From Gordius sp. MW1 (taxonomy: Eukaryota; Nematomorpha; Gordioida; Gordea; Gordiidae), in the NCBI GenBank assembly GCA_964036665.1, contig OZ038530.1, positions 4,278,001 to 4,342,000 of the forward strand: DNA of 64,000 nt, written 5' to 3'. This document shows, piece after piece, positions 13,084 to 24,327 of the stretch (the first letter of the stretch is position 1; every line of letters begins with the position of its first letter). The notes beneath the pieces are model-generated. The model searched no databases. It saw only the letters and a list, made by a program, of their open reading frames with translations, and had not been told where the DNA came from. A program made the translations under genes and the position numbers.

Positions 13084-16053
13084 TTATCTATGACGTAATT
13101 GTTCCACGTGCCGTACGTGTCTACCCGGAGAAGCTAGCACCTCTATCTCGTACATTTTAGTACCCTTTTGAGATAGGATCTTAGCTTCTAACCATTTCTC
13201 TTTTCCTATATAATTTCGTGCCCACACAGCATCACCGATTTTAAATCTAGAATCGCCCTGTGATGTAGTGTCCAATCGTACGGATTGTAGCATCGTATCA
13301 ACCGGCGTGTGTGGTAAACGGCCCAGGAATATTTGGCTAACCGGTTGCCGAGAAGGGAACCTTGGTGCGACGTTGTGGTAAAGTCGATAGAGCCAATTCC
13401 CGTCCTTCTCGACCTTAGCGTTCTTTAACCACCGTTTAACCACCGCCACGTGCCTTTCCGCGAGTCCATTCGTACTCGGATGATACGGAGGTGTAAGTAA
13501 ATGTTGTATTCCCCATTTACTACAAAATTGTTTGAACTCGACGCTGGCAAAAGCTGTGCCGTTGTCGGATACAATCTTCTTCGGTATACCATACGCACCT
13601 GCAAGATTTTTTAAGAAATCGACCACTACTTCCGTAGATAACTTGCTCACTTGTTTATATTCAACCCAACTTGAGTGCGCATCTACGAGAATAATGTATC
13701 GTTTTCCTTCAAAATCAAAGAAGTCCAGGTGTACTCTTTCCCAAACTTGTTTTGTTGACGGCCATCTCGCCTTCTTGTCGTGTCTTGGCGTCCTGGCAAG
13801 TTTTCCGCATTGCCCGCATTGTCCCACGAACAAGGTAATATCTCGCGATATCTTGGGCCACCAGACGTGTCTCTTCGCTAGACCTTTCATCTTGGCTATG
13901 CCCGTATGTCCTGCATGAAGTAATTCGAGCACTTGAGGTCGCAACACAGATGGAATTACTATATTTTCGTGGCGTAGTAACACGTTGTTGTTGACCTCCA
14001 GTTCGTTTATCACGCTTCGATAAGAAGATGGTACCGTTTCCAATGTACTTTTTCCCGTCAAGTAATTTAACACCAAAATTAAGTCTGGATCCTCTTGGAC
14101 TAATTTTGCAAGATCGACATCACCGCAATTTTGTGTTATAACATTTATTTCCGCGAAGTTTTCTCCCTCTAACTCTTCGAAAGTTAGGTCATCATTATCG
14201 CTTCCCAGTCTTGATAATGTGTCTGGCAAGTGATTTGACTTACCTTTGCGGTATTTTAAGGTTGCATTGAAATTTCCCAGCGCTAATAACCATTTTTGCA
14301 GCCTCGGACTTAACAATAGATCCCTATTGTCCTTTGCAAAAAGTGATACCAGTGGTTTATGGTCGGTAAAAATATCGAAACTTCGACCAATTAAATATTC
14401 ACGGCAACGGGTCAAACTCACTACTACCGCCAAAGCTTCCTTTTCAATCACTGAGTAATTAAGTTCTACTTTGGAAAACTTTCGTGAAAAGTATAGGATT
14501 GGGTGCTCTTCATGACCGATTACATGCGCTAGCACACCGCCGACACCTAGCTGTGACGCATCCACCGCTACGGCTAATGGTAGATCGGGAACAAAGCATG
14601 TCAGAACAGGATCTTTACTTAAAATCTTCTTTAATGCGTCGAACGCTTCCTGCTCCTTGTTCCGCCATACAAATTTTACTTTGTCCGTCGTCAACAAGTA
14701 TAAAGGTGCCGCTATCTCAGCGATGTTAGGCATAAACTTGTTGTAGTAATTCACCGACCCAAGAAAGGATAGTGTCTCTTTCTTATTCTGAGGTGGTCGC
14801 ATCTTAAGGATCGCATCCACTTTGCTCTGTAAGGGACGAACGACTCCGTTACCCAATTGATGTCCTAAATATTTTAGTTCCGTCACTCCTATGGCACATT
14901 TACTACGCTTTACCCGTAATCCACGTTCCTGGATTCGATCCAACACTGCCAACAAGTTATTATCATGCTCTTCCATTGTAGCTCCCACTACAAGAACGTC
15001 GTCTAAGTAGTAAAACACACCAGAAAGACCTTGAAATATTGATGCCATGGTCTTCTGAAACACGGGCGCACTTAGGCTGAGACCGAAAGGCAGTCTTTTA
15101 AACGCAAACAAGCCTAAGGACGTGTTTATTGTGGTCAACTTCGACGAGCGGTTATTTAACTTGATTTGGAGGTAAGCGTTAGCAAAGTCCAACTTACTAA
15201 AATATTTTGCACCTTTGAGATTTGCGAAAATTTCTTCTATTCTAGGTAGGGGGTACTTTATTTCTACTACCCAAGGGTTAAGCGAAACCCTGTAGTCCGC
15301 GCATAGGCGCAAGCTGCCATCCGGCTTTTTGACGGGTACCAGTGGCGTAGCCCATTCGCTATACTCCACCGGCTCGATTATCCCTTGCTCCACCCATTGT
15401 AGCAAGATGGCTTCTACCTTTTCCCGCCAAACAAACGGTATTCTTCGCGCTGGCCAAAACCTTGGTACAGCGTCTGGCTTCAGTAGGATATCATATTCGT
15501 ATCCCCTTAGGCAACCAAGCTCGTCTATAAAGATAGCCTTGAACCTTTCCAGCATCCGCTGTAGACTTCCTGACCAACTATTTAGAGACCGGACTGCATC
15601 GCCACCCATAAGATTACGAGTGTCGGTAGAAGATGTCGGTTGATCCCCCGACTCCACTTTTACCGATAGTCCGTTTATTTCGGCTCCGAGAGAGGTAGAC
15701 AGAGCCCAAGCCATAAATGGCATCCTTAAGGGGTTCCTACCTGCTCCGCCGAAATCTTTTTCACCCATTTCCCGTGGTCCACTACATTGGATCTTCTCAC
15801 ATAAGCCAAACCAATTATTCAACGGCCCTATCACCTTAAGCCATTCCCACCCTAATATAGGTTTAATCTCCACGGACGTAATATACAAGGGTAATATCAA
15901 TTTTTTGATTCCCACCTCTACCTCAGCCATAACCTTACCCACTATTTTTATTTCTCCCCCGTCTACCTGTCTAGCCCTAACATTCGTTTTCTCCCACTTC
16001 TTATTCGGCCAGGTAGACTTAAATTGTTTATCGCTTATTAGCGATATGGTTGC
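13084..16053 (-). CDS. Ty3/Gypsy pol: protease tail, RT, RNase H, integrase
   Basis: A 989-codon open frame continues from the protease catalytic motif. Numbering from the first Met (15942): the protease C-terminal ILGWEWL at 29-35; reverse transcriptase about 170-350 with LDFANAYLQI at 251-260 and the catalytic YLDD at 312-315; RNase H from VAVDAS (Asp471) to TDHKP; the integrase zinc-binding HX3H...CX2C (H676, H680, C709, C712); and integrase core acidic residues D740, D793 and E829. These residues are all present. The domain order PR-RT-RH-IN is that of Ty3/Gypsy. The frame opens directly after a TGA (16054-16056) that falls inside the protease D-S-G motif, so the polyprotein is either broken or needs readthrough. 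Confidence 0.93.
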   Translation of the reverse strand, partial: ATISLISDKQFKSTWPNKKWEKTNVRARQVDGGEIKIVGKVMAEVEVGIKKLILPLYITSVEIKPILGWEWLKVIGPLNNWFGLCEKIQCSGPREMGEKDFGGAGRNPLRMPFMAWALSTSLGAEINGLSVKVESGDQPTSSTDTRNLMGGDAVRSLNSWSGSLQRMLERFKAIFIDELGCLRGYEYDILLKPDAVPRFWPARRIPFVWREKVEAILLQWVEQGIIEPVEYSEWATPLVPVKKPDGSLRLCADYRVSLNPWVVEIKYPLPRIEEIFANLKGAKYFSKLDFANAYLQIKLNNRSSKLTTINTSLGLFAFKRLPFGLSLSAPVFQKTMASIFQGLSGVFYYLDDVLVVGATMEEHDNNLLAVLDRIQERGLRVKRSKCAIGVTELKYLGHQLGNGVVRPLQSKVDAILKMRPPQNKKETLSFLGSVNYYNKFMPNIAEIAAPLYLLTTDKVKFVWRNKEQEAFDALKKILSKDPVLTCFVPDLPLAVAVDASQLGVGGVLAHVIGHEEHPILYFSRKFSKVELNYSVIEKEALAVVVSLTRCREYLIGRSFDIFTDHKPLVSLFAKDNRDLLLSPRLQKWLLALGNFNATLKYRKGKSNHLPDTLSRLGSDNDDLTFEELEGENFAEINVITQNCGDVDLAKLVQEDPDLILVLNYLTGKSTLETVPSSYRSVINELEVNNNVLLRHENIVIPSVLRPQVLELLHAGHTGIAKMKGLAKRHVWWPKISRDITLFVGQCGQCGKLARTPRHDKKARWPSTKQVWERVHLDFFDFEGKRYIILVDAHSSWVEYKQVSKLSTEVVVDFLKNLAGAYGIPKKIVSDNGTAFASVEFKQFCSKWGIQHLLTPPYHPSTNGLAERHVAVVKRWLKNAKVEKDGNWLYRLYHNVAPRFPSRQPVSQIFLGRLPHTPVDTMLQSVRLDTTSQGDSRFKIGDAVWARNYIGKEKWLEAKILSQKGTKMYEIEVLASPGRHVRHVEQLRHR

Positions 16054-17247
16054 TCAACTGTCTCCCAACCACTCAATTATCTTATTGTCAATTTTTAATT
16101 TAGTAAAGGGACGGCTACTTTGCGTCAATCCCTTAAACCACATTTTAATTCCCTCTACTTGGTTATCCTTCTCAAAAATTTCATTAATTCCTGCTTCCTG
16201 TGTATCCTTAATCATATCTTTTGCTACTTCATTAATATTTCCAACCATTTTATTTGTCGTTATTTTATTAATATTCCTTAGACCTTCGCTAACCCCCGAG
16301 TTTATTTTTATTCCGTTTTGATTTTTACCGCCAGGTGCTCTTAATACTTCTTTCCTCTCTTTTCTTATATTTAAAGGAAAGCATCTCAAGGAGGGCTTAC
16401 CATCTACTGGAAAATTTGATATTGGGGTTACCAGGGGCCTTATATTTTGTTTATAAGGTAGAGATTTCATCGAAGACGAGAAGGGTCTAAAGTAGGGATA
16501 TGCATGTGACATATGTTGCTTTGAATATTTTATTAAAAGGGAAGGGGATAATAAAGAGGGTATTTTTACTTTACCTTTAAAAGCGGGATAGGCATATGGC
16601 ATCTGTTGTTTTGAGTAATTCTTTGAAAGAGTAGTAGAAAATAACGATGTTATTTTTAACTCATGTTTAGTGAAAGTTAAGAAAGTAGGGCATTTGCTTA
16701 TCGCAAGGGACATTAAGGGAGGAATTGTTGGTTTATTGAAGGGAACTGGTTTTATTAGGGATGGTAAAGTTATATTACTATTTTTAGTAGTAAGGTTTAA
16801 ATCACAGTTTTTTATTTTACCTCCTAGCTTAGGTAATGTTAAACTTATACTTAAAGGAATTTCTTTAAAGGGAGTGGAGTTGTGTATTAGGGTAAGGGGT
16901 TTTGGTTTATTTACTAGGTCAGTGGGGGTAGGGATTTGTACTAGGGGAGGGTGTATTATTCTGTTTATTAGGGGAGGGTACTGTGGGTTACTTCTTTTGT
17001 AAGAGGGTTTTAAGATATTTAACTTGGGAGGGGATTTTTGAATAATTATTTTGGGAATTGATCTTGGGATAATTATTTTGGGAGGGGATTTTTGAATAAT
17101 TATTTTGGGAGGGGATTTTGGGATAATTATTTTGGGAGGGGATTTTTGAATAATTATTTTGGGAGGGGATTTTGGGATAATTATTTTGGGAGGGACTGGA
17201 CTTTTTTTACGAAAATTATTTATAGTTATAGCAGCCCTCCCTGGTTG
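16054..17247 (-). CDS. gag-like Pro/Lys/Ile-rich ORF ending in the protease active site
   Basis: The frame is open for 397 codons, from just after a TAG at 17248-17250 to a TGA at 16054-16056, with the first Met at 16713. It starts with about six copies of a 9-residue repeat PKIII(P/Q)KSP encoded by 27-bp tandem repeats (17037-17200), followed by Pro/Leu/Ser-rich sequence. Its last residues, IIEWLGDS, are the start of a retropepsin catalytic motif whose glycine codon is replaced by TGA. Position argues for gag-pro, but I see no capsid homology region or zinc knuckle. There may be an upstream frame with a shift, or an unusual gag. Confidence 0.6.
   Translation of the reverse strand, partial: QPGRAAITINNFRKKSPVPPKIIIPKSPPKIIIQKSPPKIIIPKSPPKIIIQKSPPKIIIPRSIPKIIIQKSPPKLNILKPSYKRSNPQYPPLINRIIHPPLVQIPTPTDLVNKPKPLTLIHNSTPFKEIPLSISLTLPKLGGKIKNCDLNLTTKNSNITLPSLIKPVPFNKPTIPPLMSLAISKCPTFLTFTKHELKITSLFSTTLSKNYSKQQMPYAYPAFKGKVKIPSLLSPSLLIKYSKQHMSHAYPYFRPFSSSMKSLPYKQNIRPLVTPISNFPVDGKPSLRCFPLNIRKERKEVLRAPGGKNQNGIKINSGVSEGLRNINKITTNKMVGNINEVAKDMIKDTQEAGINEIFEKDNQVEGIKMWFKGLTQSSRPFTKLKIDNKIIEWLGDS
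17037..17200 (-). repeat. 27-bp tandem repeat in gag-like ORF
   Basis: About six alternating 27-bp units (GGGAGGGGATTTTGGGATAA and GGGAGGGGATTTTTGAATAA types on the plus strand). The multiple-of-three period keeps the minus-strand reading frame open. Confidence 0.9.
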
Positions 17248-17380
17248 CTAATCATTTTCCCCTCTCCGGCACCTACAACTACAGGACGGGTCAGGTTCTA
17301 TTTTATCTACTTGTTTTTCAACCCTAAATTTGTTACTATAACCACTTCGGGGTCTTCCTTGCCATCCCCCACGCCCCAGT

Positions 17381-17616
17381 TGTTAGGATGACCGTACAAT
17401 ATACAACACCAGTTATTCGTAACTACTATATATGAAACAGAGATATTTCGTATTTATTGACTCGGACAGAATTCAGATGATACCAAGTGCGATTATCGTA
17501 ATTATATATATAAAACAGCTGTGTTACAAAGAATAGAATATTGTCAATCCGTTACACGTCGAATATATTACAAGTTATAATACAATCTCTGCATGGAGAA
17601 GTTACAATTCCTGACA
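17381..17616 (-). repeat. LTR, middle copy (5' LTR of the full element)
   Basis: A 236-bp LTR directly upstream, in element orientation, of the complete internal region. Two bases after it comes TGGGGCGTGGGG, at the position expected for a primer-binding site; I cannot assign the tRNA. Confidence 0.92.
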
Positions 17617-17831
17617 CCTCATCCTTTCAAATTGAGGGACCACCAGGTCCTTGCTGTCCCGCCCTGGAGTATTTCCCAATAAGGTCATCTCTTCCTCAGG
17701 GCCGACCACGACCTGACTGGTATCCATTGTAACCTCTTCCACCTTTGCAGGCTCCGCCGTAGACAACGTGATTACCGGCGCTATCGACATCACCGACGCT
17801 ACCGATTCGACTGGCGCTACCGTCCTCTAGT
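17617..17831 (-). repeat. Duplicated 3' internal fragment between LTRs
   Basis: This copy of 12344-12558 carries the end of ORF3 and the polypurine tract. At 17829 it jumps from CTACCGTCCTCT to AGT-LTR, the same AGT that precedes the middle LTR. This suggests recombination or template switching rather than independent insertion. Confidence 0.9.
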
Positions 17832-18067
17832 TGTTAGGATGACCGTACAATATACAACACCAGTTATTCGTAACTACTATATATGAAACAGAGATATTTC
17901 GTATTTATTGACTCGGACAGAATTCAGATGATACCAAGTGCGATTATCGTAATTTTATATATAAAACAGCTGTGTTACAAAGAATAGAATATTGTCAATC
18001 CGTTACACGTCGAATATATTACAAGTTATAATACAATCTCTGCATGGAGAAGTTACAATTCCTGACA
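17832..18067 (-). repeat. LTR, outermost right copy
   Basis: A third 236-bp LTR with about one difference from the middle copy (ATTTTATATA versus ATTATATATA). It abuts the right AATGT duplication. Confidence 0.92.
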
Positions 18068-18818
18068 AATGTGAAACAGGTGACAAATTTAAAAATCTTT
18101 AATATCTATTGAAACGAATATTTTTTTTTGAAATTGGTTCATTATATGACTAAAACAAGTTTTAAACATGAAAATAATATTTTTTCACCTGTTCAATGTG
18201 AAACAGTTGACAAATTCCAAAATCTTTAATATCTATTCAAATGAATTTTATTTTTAAAAATTAGTGCATTATATGCCTAAAACAGGTTTTAAACTCGAAA
18301 ATAATATTTTTCCACCTGTTCAGTGTGAAACAGGTGACAAATTACAAAATCTTTCATATCTATTGAAACGAATATTTTTTTATGGAAATTGGTTCATTAT
18401 ATGACTAAAACAAGTTTTAAACTCGAAAATAATATTTTTTCACCTGTTCATTGTGAAACAGGTGACAAATTCCAAAATCTTTAATATCTATTAAAATGAA
18501 TATTTTTTTAAAAATTGGTGCATTATATGACTAAAACAAGTTTTAAACTCGAGAATAATATTTTTTCACCTGTTCAATGTGAAACAGGTGACAAATTCCA
18601 AAATCTTTAATATCTATTCAAATGAATATTTTTTTTGGAAATTGGTTCATTATATGACTAAAACAAGTTTTAAACTCGAAAATAATATTTTTTCACCTGT
18701 TCAATGTGAAACAGGTGATAATTTCAAAAATCTGTAATATCTATTCAATGAATATTTTTTTTTGGAAATTGGTTCATTCATTATATGACTAAAACAAGTT
18801 TTAAATATGAAAATATAT
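18068..18818 (+). repeat. E-box minisatellite, right part
   Basis: Continuation of the ~110-125-bp repeat array interrupted by the LTR element. It has about six units with the same CACCTGTTCAATGTGAAACA hairpin core. Confidence 0.9.
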
Positions 18819-19228
18819 ATATTGGAAGTTTTGAGGAGTTAGGTTTAATCTACATTAACTTTTATAAAAATTATTTTAATTGGCTTATTCTAAGACGTAT
18901 ATAAGTTGTATAAAATTTGTGGTCAGACAAAAGGTGTCATAATCTTTAAATTGGGTCAATTCATTTATTATCCTATATTTTGCACAAAGCATTATTAAAA
19001 CAAATAGCATTTATAGAAAAAAAGTCTAAATCATACAGGTTAAAAATCTAAATCTTTTAAGTAGATCTCAATTAAAATATTTCTTTTACGTTTCCATCTT
19101 TTAAGGCTTTATTAAGTCCCACTCATTATAAACGTATAAAAGTTGTAGATCCTACAGATAAAAAGTGTCAGAATCTTTTTAATTGGCCTAAATACGATAT
19201 GTAAATAAACGTCTTAAGGTCCTCATGA
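18819..19228. other. AT-rich spacer
   Basis: No gene or element terminus is seen. Two loosely related ~280-bp segments share GTATAAAAGTTGTA and AAAGGTGTCATAATCTTT / AAAAGTGTCAGAATCTTT, so this may be the edge of another old tandem repeat. Confidence 0.5.
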
Positions 19229-20149
19229 CTAGTGATGGGGAAACCCGGGGTTTTCTAAACCCAAGCCTGAGGTTACTAACCTAAAACCTTTTAGGCTTAG
19301 CATGGGTTTTGCATCCACCTACGGGTTCCCCAACGTCCCAAACTAAAATTTTGGGGCAAGATTCAAACTCTAGCCCAAAACATTAGGTCGGAACGAAATG
19401 CAAAACCCCGAGAAACCCCATTCCATTCATAAGGTATGGTTTTTATATCCTAATATTTCGGGTGAATGACGGTCACTAAGCAATTTTATAAAATAAATTC
19501 TCAATTATCATTTGTTTTGATTTATAAAATAAATTAAAATAATATTATATCCTAATATCAATATATAAAATAATAATATCAAATAAATACTCTCCTATAT
19601 TGCAATAATAATTGTAAATGTATTATTTCGGTTTTGGCCATCTGTAAACGATTTTAATTTAGATTGTCACATTATATCCTTTTACCACGCATGTAGTAGT
19701 AGCACAGCACCATACCAAATAACTCCCCCCCCCCCTCTCTTTCCCTTCTCACACAATCCAGCTTATAATGCGAGCATGGGGATACCCTTGCTCCAAAATA
19801 TTCACACCCAAAGAGCAGCCTTGCTCCAACCCTGCTCTACTCCGGGCCATCCCTGTTCCACCCCGCTCCAACCCCACATAACCCAAATATTATTTTGTAT
19901 GGGAGGCGATGCGCTACTATGCTATGACGCATATGCATAAGTTTAGAGAGGGAGGGAGGGGTAGGGGATAGTGCGTGCTTGCTAGAAGCTATGCAGTAGT
20001 TAAGAGAGGGAAGGAGGGGTAGAAGTTAGTTATTGTTAATAAATATGGTGCGTGCTGTGCAGGCAGTGTGCACCGATTTTAATTACACATCTATATAAGT
20101 AAAAATGGATGCGTAAATGTAAAAGTTGTGTTAAAAATAATTGTTTTAA

Positions 20150-22862
20150 CACTTCGTAGGGGTAAAAAATGCTGACACGGATGGTATTTGGGGTTATAAT
20201 TACCCCAAACTTTAAATAGCTATAACTTCCATATTTTATAATATAAACTTGTCAAAATTTGAAGAATAAAATGTATAACTGTTATGTTCATATACCATCT
20301 TCAGACGAAGAACTATAAAAAACTGCACTTTTTAATATTAGACTTATTAAAAAAATCAAAAAATGCAATAAAAATTACACAAATAAGCACTTTGAATTAC
20401 TACGAGGAAAAATTAACATGTAAAAATTAGAGTTTAAAATTTGAATATTTCCAATAAAAAGAAATGTATACAAAAAAATTTTTCACAAATGGGTTTACGA
20501 TAATGGGTTTTAACGCGAGAGGTACCAGTGTAACCTGTAGGTGACACCACTTTGAACGCTTATAATTTTTAAACTATTGGATGAAATATTAATTTTTAAA
20601 TTGAATAAGGAAGAGCACACTTAGGCGAATCAGCGCATATGTTTGATTTCTCTTACTCTTCCTTCTTTCATTAATAATGAGGTCTCAAATATCGCTAATT
20701 TTGAAATTTCGACTGCTTCTCATATATTCACTTAAAATGGAGACTGAACCATATGTAATGTTATTTTAATTTATATCATTAAAATCTTGACACTTTCACA
20801 ATTATTTTGATATAAAATTTAATTGTTTTTGGTTAATTAAAATGGGAATAATGTTGGTCCAAAGTTTGGTGTAACCTGTAGGTTACATTGGGCAGAGGTC
20901 CATACCTATAAGCTTATTTAAATGAGTAATGCTACTTTTTTATTTGCTTTAATTTGATTTTTTATAAGTAATTTCTTATAAAAATATCCTTATTACAAAG
21001 TTAATATCGCTTTGAGGTAAAAATTATATGATTAATTTAACCTTTGACCCCATCCACTTGGAAAATCCTGAAGATTACTTGAAACAATTTCTTTCAAGTG
21101 ATGTTATTTTGTATGTGGTGAATATGAGTAAATTTAACTGTTAATGAATTTAAAGTCTAAATCTCAATTCTTTTATTAAGGCTACTTGTTTCCTAAGTAT
21201 TGTATATTAAAATGTTTTGAAAGCTCTGACCTGACTTTTTTAAGATAATGGTATCTAGTGGAATGCGTAGAATCGCTTCCTAGAAATAACTAAATATTTA
21301 CATTTGGCCGACAACAGCAAATTGGTAAGGGTTGACACTTTTTTCAAAGTATGAAAAGTTCAAAAGCAACTTTAAACATGCTAGCTCTTCTCACATATCC
21401 ATGGATGAGTGTATGGTTCCTTATTTCAGGACCACAATGCAAAACAATTTATAAAAGGCAGGCAATTTCGTTTCGGCTATAATATGTGGTGTGCTGCAAC
21501 AAAAAATGGCTACCTTGTCACATTTCAACCTTACCAGGTGGCTAAATTTTCCTTAAATTGACAAAACGAAATAAGTTTAGGAGGAGCGATCATACTAGAC
21601 TTAGTAAATTAACTACGACCAGAATTTGGTCCATACAATATTTATTTCGATAATTTTTTTACGAGCCACAATTTATATGATATGTCTTTCAAAGATGAAT
21701 ATTGGGGGCACAGGAAAGGTGCGGGTCGATTGTTTAAAATGCCTGATCATCGATGTAAAAGAACGAGGGTTTCTATTAAAAAATACTTATTTGATGGCTG
21801 TCCGGTGGAATTATAATAATATTGCCACAATGTTGTCAAATTGTCATAGGGTCAAGCCTATCACCTCTATTGGAAGAATCACTAAAGCGAAAAAATAGAA
21901 AAAAATTGTAATTCAATATCCTCATATGATCAAAATGTCTAATTGATTTATGGGCGGTGTCGATCGCTTTGAGCAAAATATGGATGCAACTAGATTATCA
22001 TTTCGCGACAGAAAAATCCTATATTTGCATTTGGGCTGGATGCTGCATGCCAAAATGCATGGCATCTATATTGCTTCAATAGGGGAAAATTACATTATGT
22101 AATTTCAAAAAAGAGATAGTGCAAAATTATTTTAAAAAATACGGACAACCGCGTAAACGGACTTTAAACCCTAAATTAACTAATTTTAAGAAAAATATAA
22201 CATACAACAAAAGGTATCGTGTCGTGTACTCAGAGGCGTTGTGTCGTCTGTCATAAAGCTAGTAGAATTTTTTTGCATATTATAAAGTAAGCCTTCTCAT
22301 ACATTGTTGTCAATATTTCATAATAATTAACATATTTTATACTCATTGATGTTAGTTTATACATTTTTATGTATTTAATAAAAAAAATCATCATTATTGT
22401 ACACATAATTGTAAAATTAATAAATTTTCTTTATACGTGAGTATATCTGTGCTGCCAAGTGTAACCTGTAGGTGACACCCCTTTTTTCTCTAAATAATTT
22501 TTTCAAAATTTTTCAATTGTATAGCTTCATTTAGCATGTAAGAAAGCCCAGAAAAAAAATTTCATAAAAATTTATTTGGCCGAACTGGGTCTGGTACCTG
22601 TCGGATTAATAATAAATTTTAAAAAAAAATGTTTAAAAATTTTTTTTGTTCATATTATGGAAGGTGGGGTGGGTGGAAGACCCCGGGCATCTAAAACACG
22701 CTGTATCTTAAAAACTATTGGATAAAAACTAGCCAAATTTTGCAGAGATATTCTAGGGTAAATTTTGTTAAGCTACTGAAAATATGAAATTGTAATAAAT
22801 TTTTTTCTACAGCGTTTTTAAACGGCTTGGGGTCATTAGGACCCCACCCGATCGACGGAGTG
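20150..22862 (+). mobile_element. piggyBac-superfamily element
   Basis: Flanked by TTAA on both sides (20146-20149 and 22863-22866), the obligatory piggyBac target. The ends are CACTTCGTAGGGG and, inverted at the right, CACTCCGTCGATCGGG, imperfect inverted repeats. Three subterminal copies of GTAACCTGTAGG(T) occur at 20531, 20871 and 22461; the middle one is a perfect palindrome GTAACCTGTAGGTTAC. It sits in the loop of foldback element A. The transposase within is dead. Confidence 0.88.
21040..22200 (+). pseudogene. piggyBac transposase pseudogene
   Basis: Conserved piggyBac (DDE_Tnp_1_7) signatures appear in order but in shifting frames. They are HLENPEDYLKQFL near 21053; SMDECMVPYF at about 21400, which carries the first catalytic Asp; KQFIKGRQFRFGYNMWCAAT after a frameshift near 21431; GPYNIYFDNFFTSHNLYD at about 21625, with the second Asp region; RVDCLKCLI...KERGF at about 21730; then MGGVDRFEQNMDATRLSFRD at about 21950. 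At least three frameshifts and several stops separate them. This is a decayed transposase, not a gene in use. Confidence 0.85.
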
Positions 22863-23741
22863 TTAATAATTATTTACCTAAGAACTTATTAATGTCTTTT
22901 TTGATGATAATAGTGATTTTGTTGCTTTAAATTTTAAGGGAAAATCTCCAGGTAAAAACTAAATTAGTAAACATCCATTTTTACTTATAGATGTGTAATT
23001 AAAATCGGTGCACACAGCCTGCACAGCACGCACCATATTTATTAACAATAACTATCCCCTACCCCTCCCTCCCTCTCTAAACTTATGCATATGCGTCATA
23101 GCATAGTAGCGCATCGCATCCCATACAAAATAATATTTGGGTTATGTGGGGTTGGAGCGGGGTGGAACGGGGTTGGGAACAGGGATGGCCCGGAGTAGAG
23201 CAGGGTTGGAGCAAGGCGACTAGCCTTGCTCTTTGGGTGTGAATATTTTGGAGCAAGGGTATCCCCATGCTCGCATTATAAGCTGGGTTGTGTGAGAACG
23301 AGAAGGGAAAGAGAAGGGGGGGGGTTATATGGTATGGTGTAGTGTTGTAAAAAACCAAGGGTTTCTATTGGTTGCCTGCAAGCGTTGGCGTTTTTTTTCA
23401 CCCAACCTTTTCAGTGTTAGGTGAATTTTCTTGGGAGGGCTTTGGCGTTTTCGTAAAAAACACCCAAGGCGTTTTGGGTGTTTTTTGGGGCACCTTTGGC
23501 GTTTAGGTTTGGGTGTATTAAACAGCTAAAGGGTTTGGGTGGATAATATTATTAACCTTTTGGTTTGGTTTTGGTCGTTTTGGGTTGGGCATGCAAATAT
23601 ATCAATTTGTTTATATTGTTCATCATATTTGTGTATTTAGATATAGGTAATGAACTTTTAATTTAAGAAAATAAAAATAAATGTATTAGTAGGTAGTGAA
23701 TTAATATGTTTTATTTATGAAAAAAAATTTGTGAAGACTTG

Positions 23742-24327
23742 CCCCCCCCCCTTATTTTTTACCCTTTCTCACCTGGGAAGGAACGGCGGGCAGGTGGGGT
23801 GATTGCCCCCCCCCCCTAATATTTAACCCTCTTTCTGATGCGAGGGAGTAGGGGGCAGGGGGGTGTTTTGCCCCCCCCCCCAATTTTTTACCCTCTTTCT
23901 GATGCGAGGGAGAGGGGGGGGCAGGGGCTGTTTTGCCCCCCCCCCCTAATTTTTTACCCTCTTTCTGATGCGAGGGAGAGGGGGGGCAGGGGTGTTTTGC
24001 CCCCCCTAATTTTTTACCTTCTTTCTGATGTGGGAGAGAGGGGGGGCATAGAAGGTGTTTTGCCCCCCCCCCACCCTAATTTTTTAACTTCTTTCTGATC
24101 AGGGGGAGAGGGGGGGGGCATGGGGGGTGTTTTGCCCCCCCCCCCAATTTTTTACCCTCTTTCTGATGCGAGGGAGAGGGGGGGCAGGGGCTGTTTTGCC
24201 CCCCCCCCTAATTTTTTACCCTCTTTCTAATGCGGGGGAGAGGGGGTGCATGGGGGTAGTTTTGCCCCCCCCCCCTAATTTTTTACCCTCTTTATGATGC
24301 GGGGGAGAGGGGTGCAGGTGGGGTGTT
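23742..24327 (-). repeat. G/C-homopolymer minisatellite, left inverted block
   Basis: About eight to nine ~70-bp units of C-run, TAATTTTTTACCCTCTTTC, TGATGCGAGGGAGAGG, G-run, CAGGGGTGTTTTG. It is the reverse complement of the large block at 25616-30812. Confidence 0.93.

Larger units (their letters stand above)
12108..18067 (-). mobile_element. Ty3/Gypsy LTR retrotransposon with three LTRs
   Basis: The element is inserted in the E-box minisatellite with a 5-bp duplication AATGT (12103-12107 and 18068-18072). Coding is on the minus strand, so the 5' LTR side is on the right. LTR copies lie at 12108-12343, 17381-17616 and 17832-18067, each 236 bp; reading by eye I see about one substitution between any two. 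Between the two right-hand LTRs is a 215-bp fragment (17617-17831) identical bar a base or two to 12344-12558, the 3' end of the internal region. The whole is therefore a tandem of a full element and a collapsed one sharing an LTR. A polypurine stretch GAAAGGATGAGG precedes the minus-strand 3' LTR. Confidence 0.93.
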
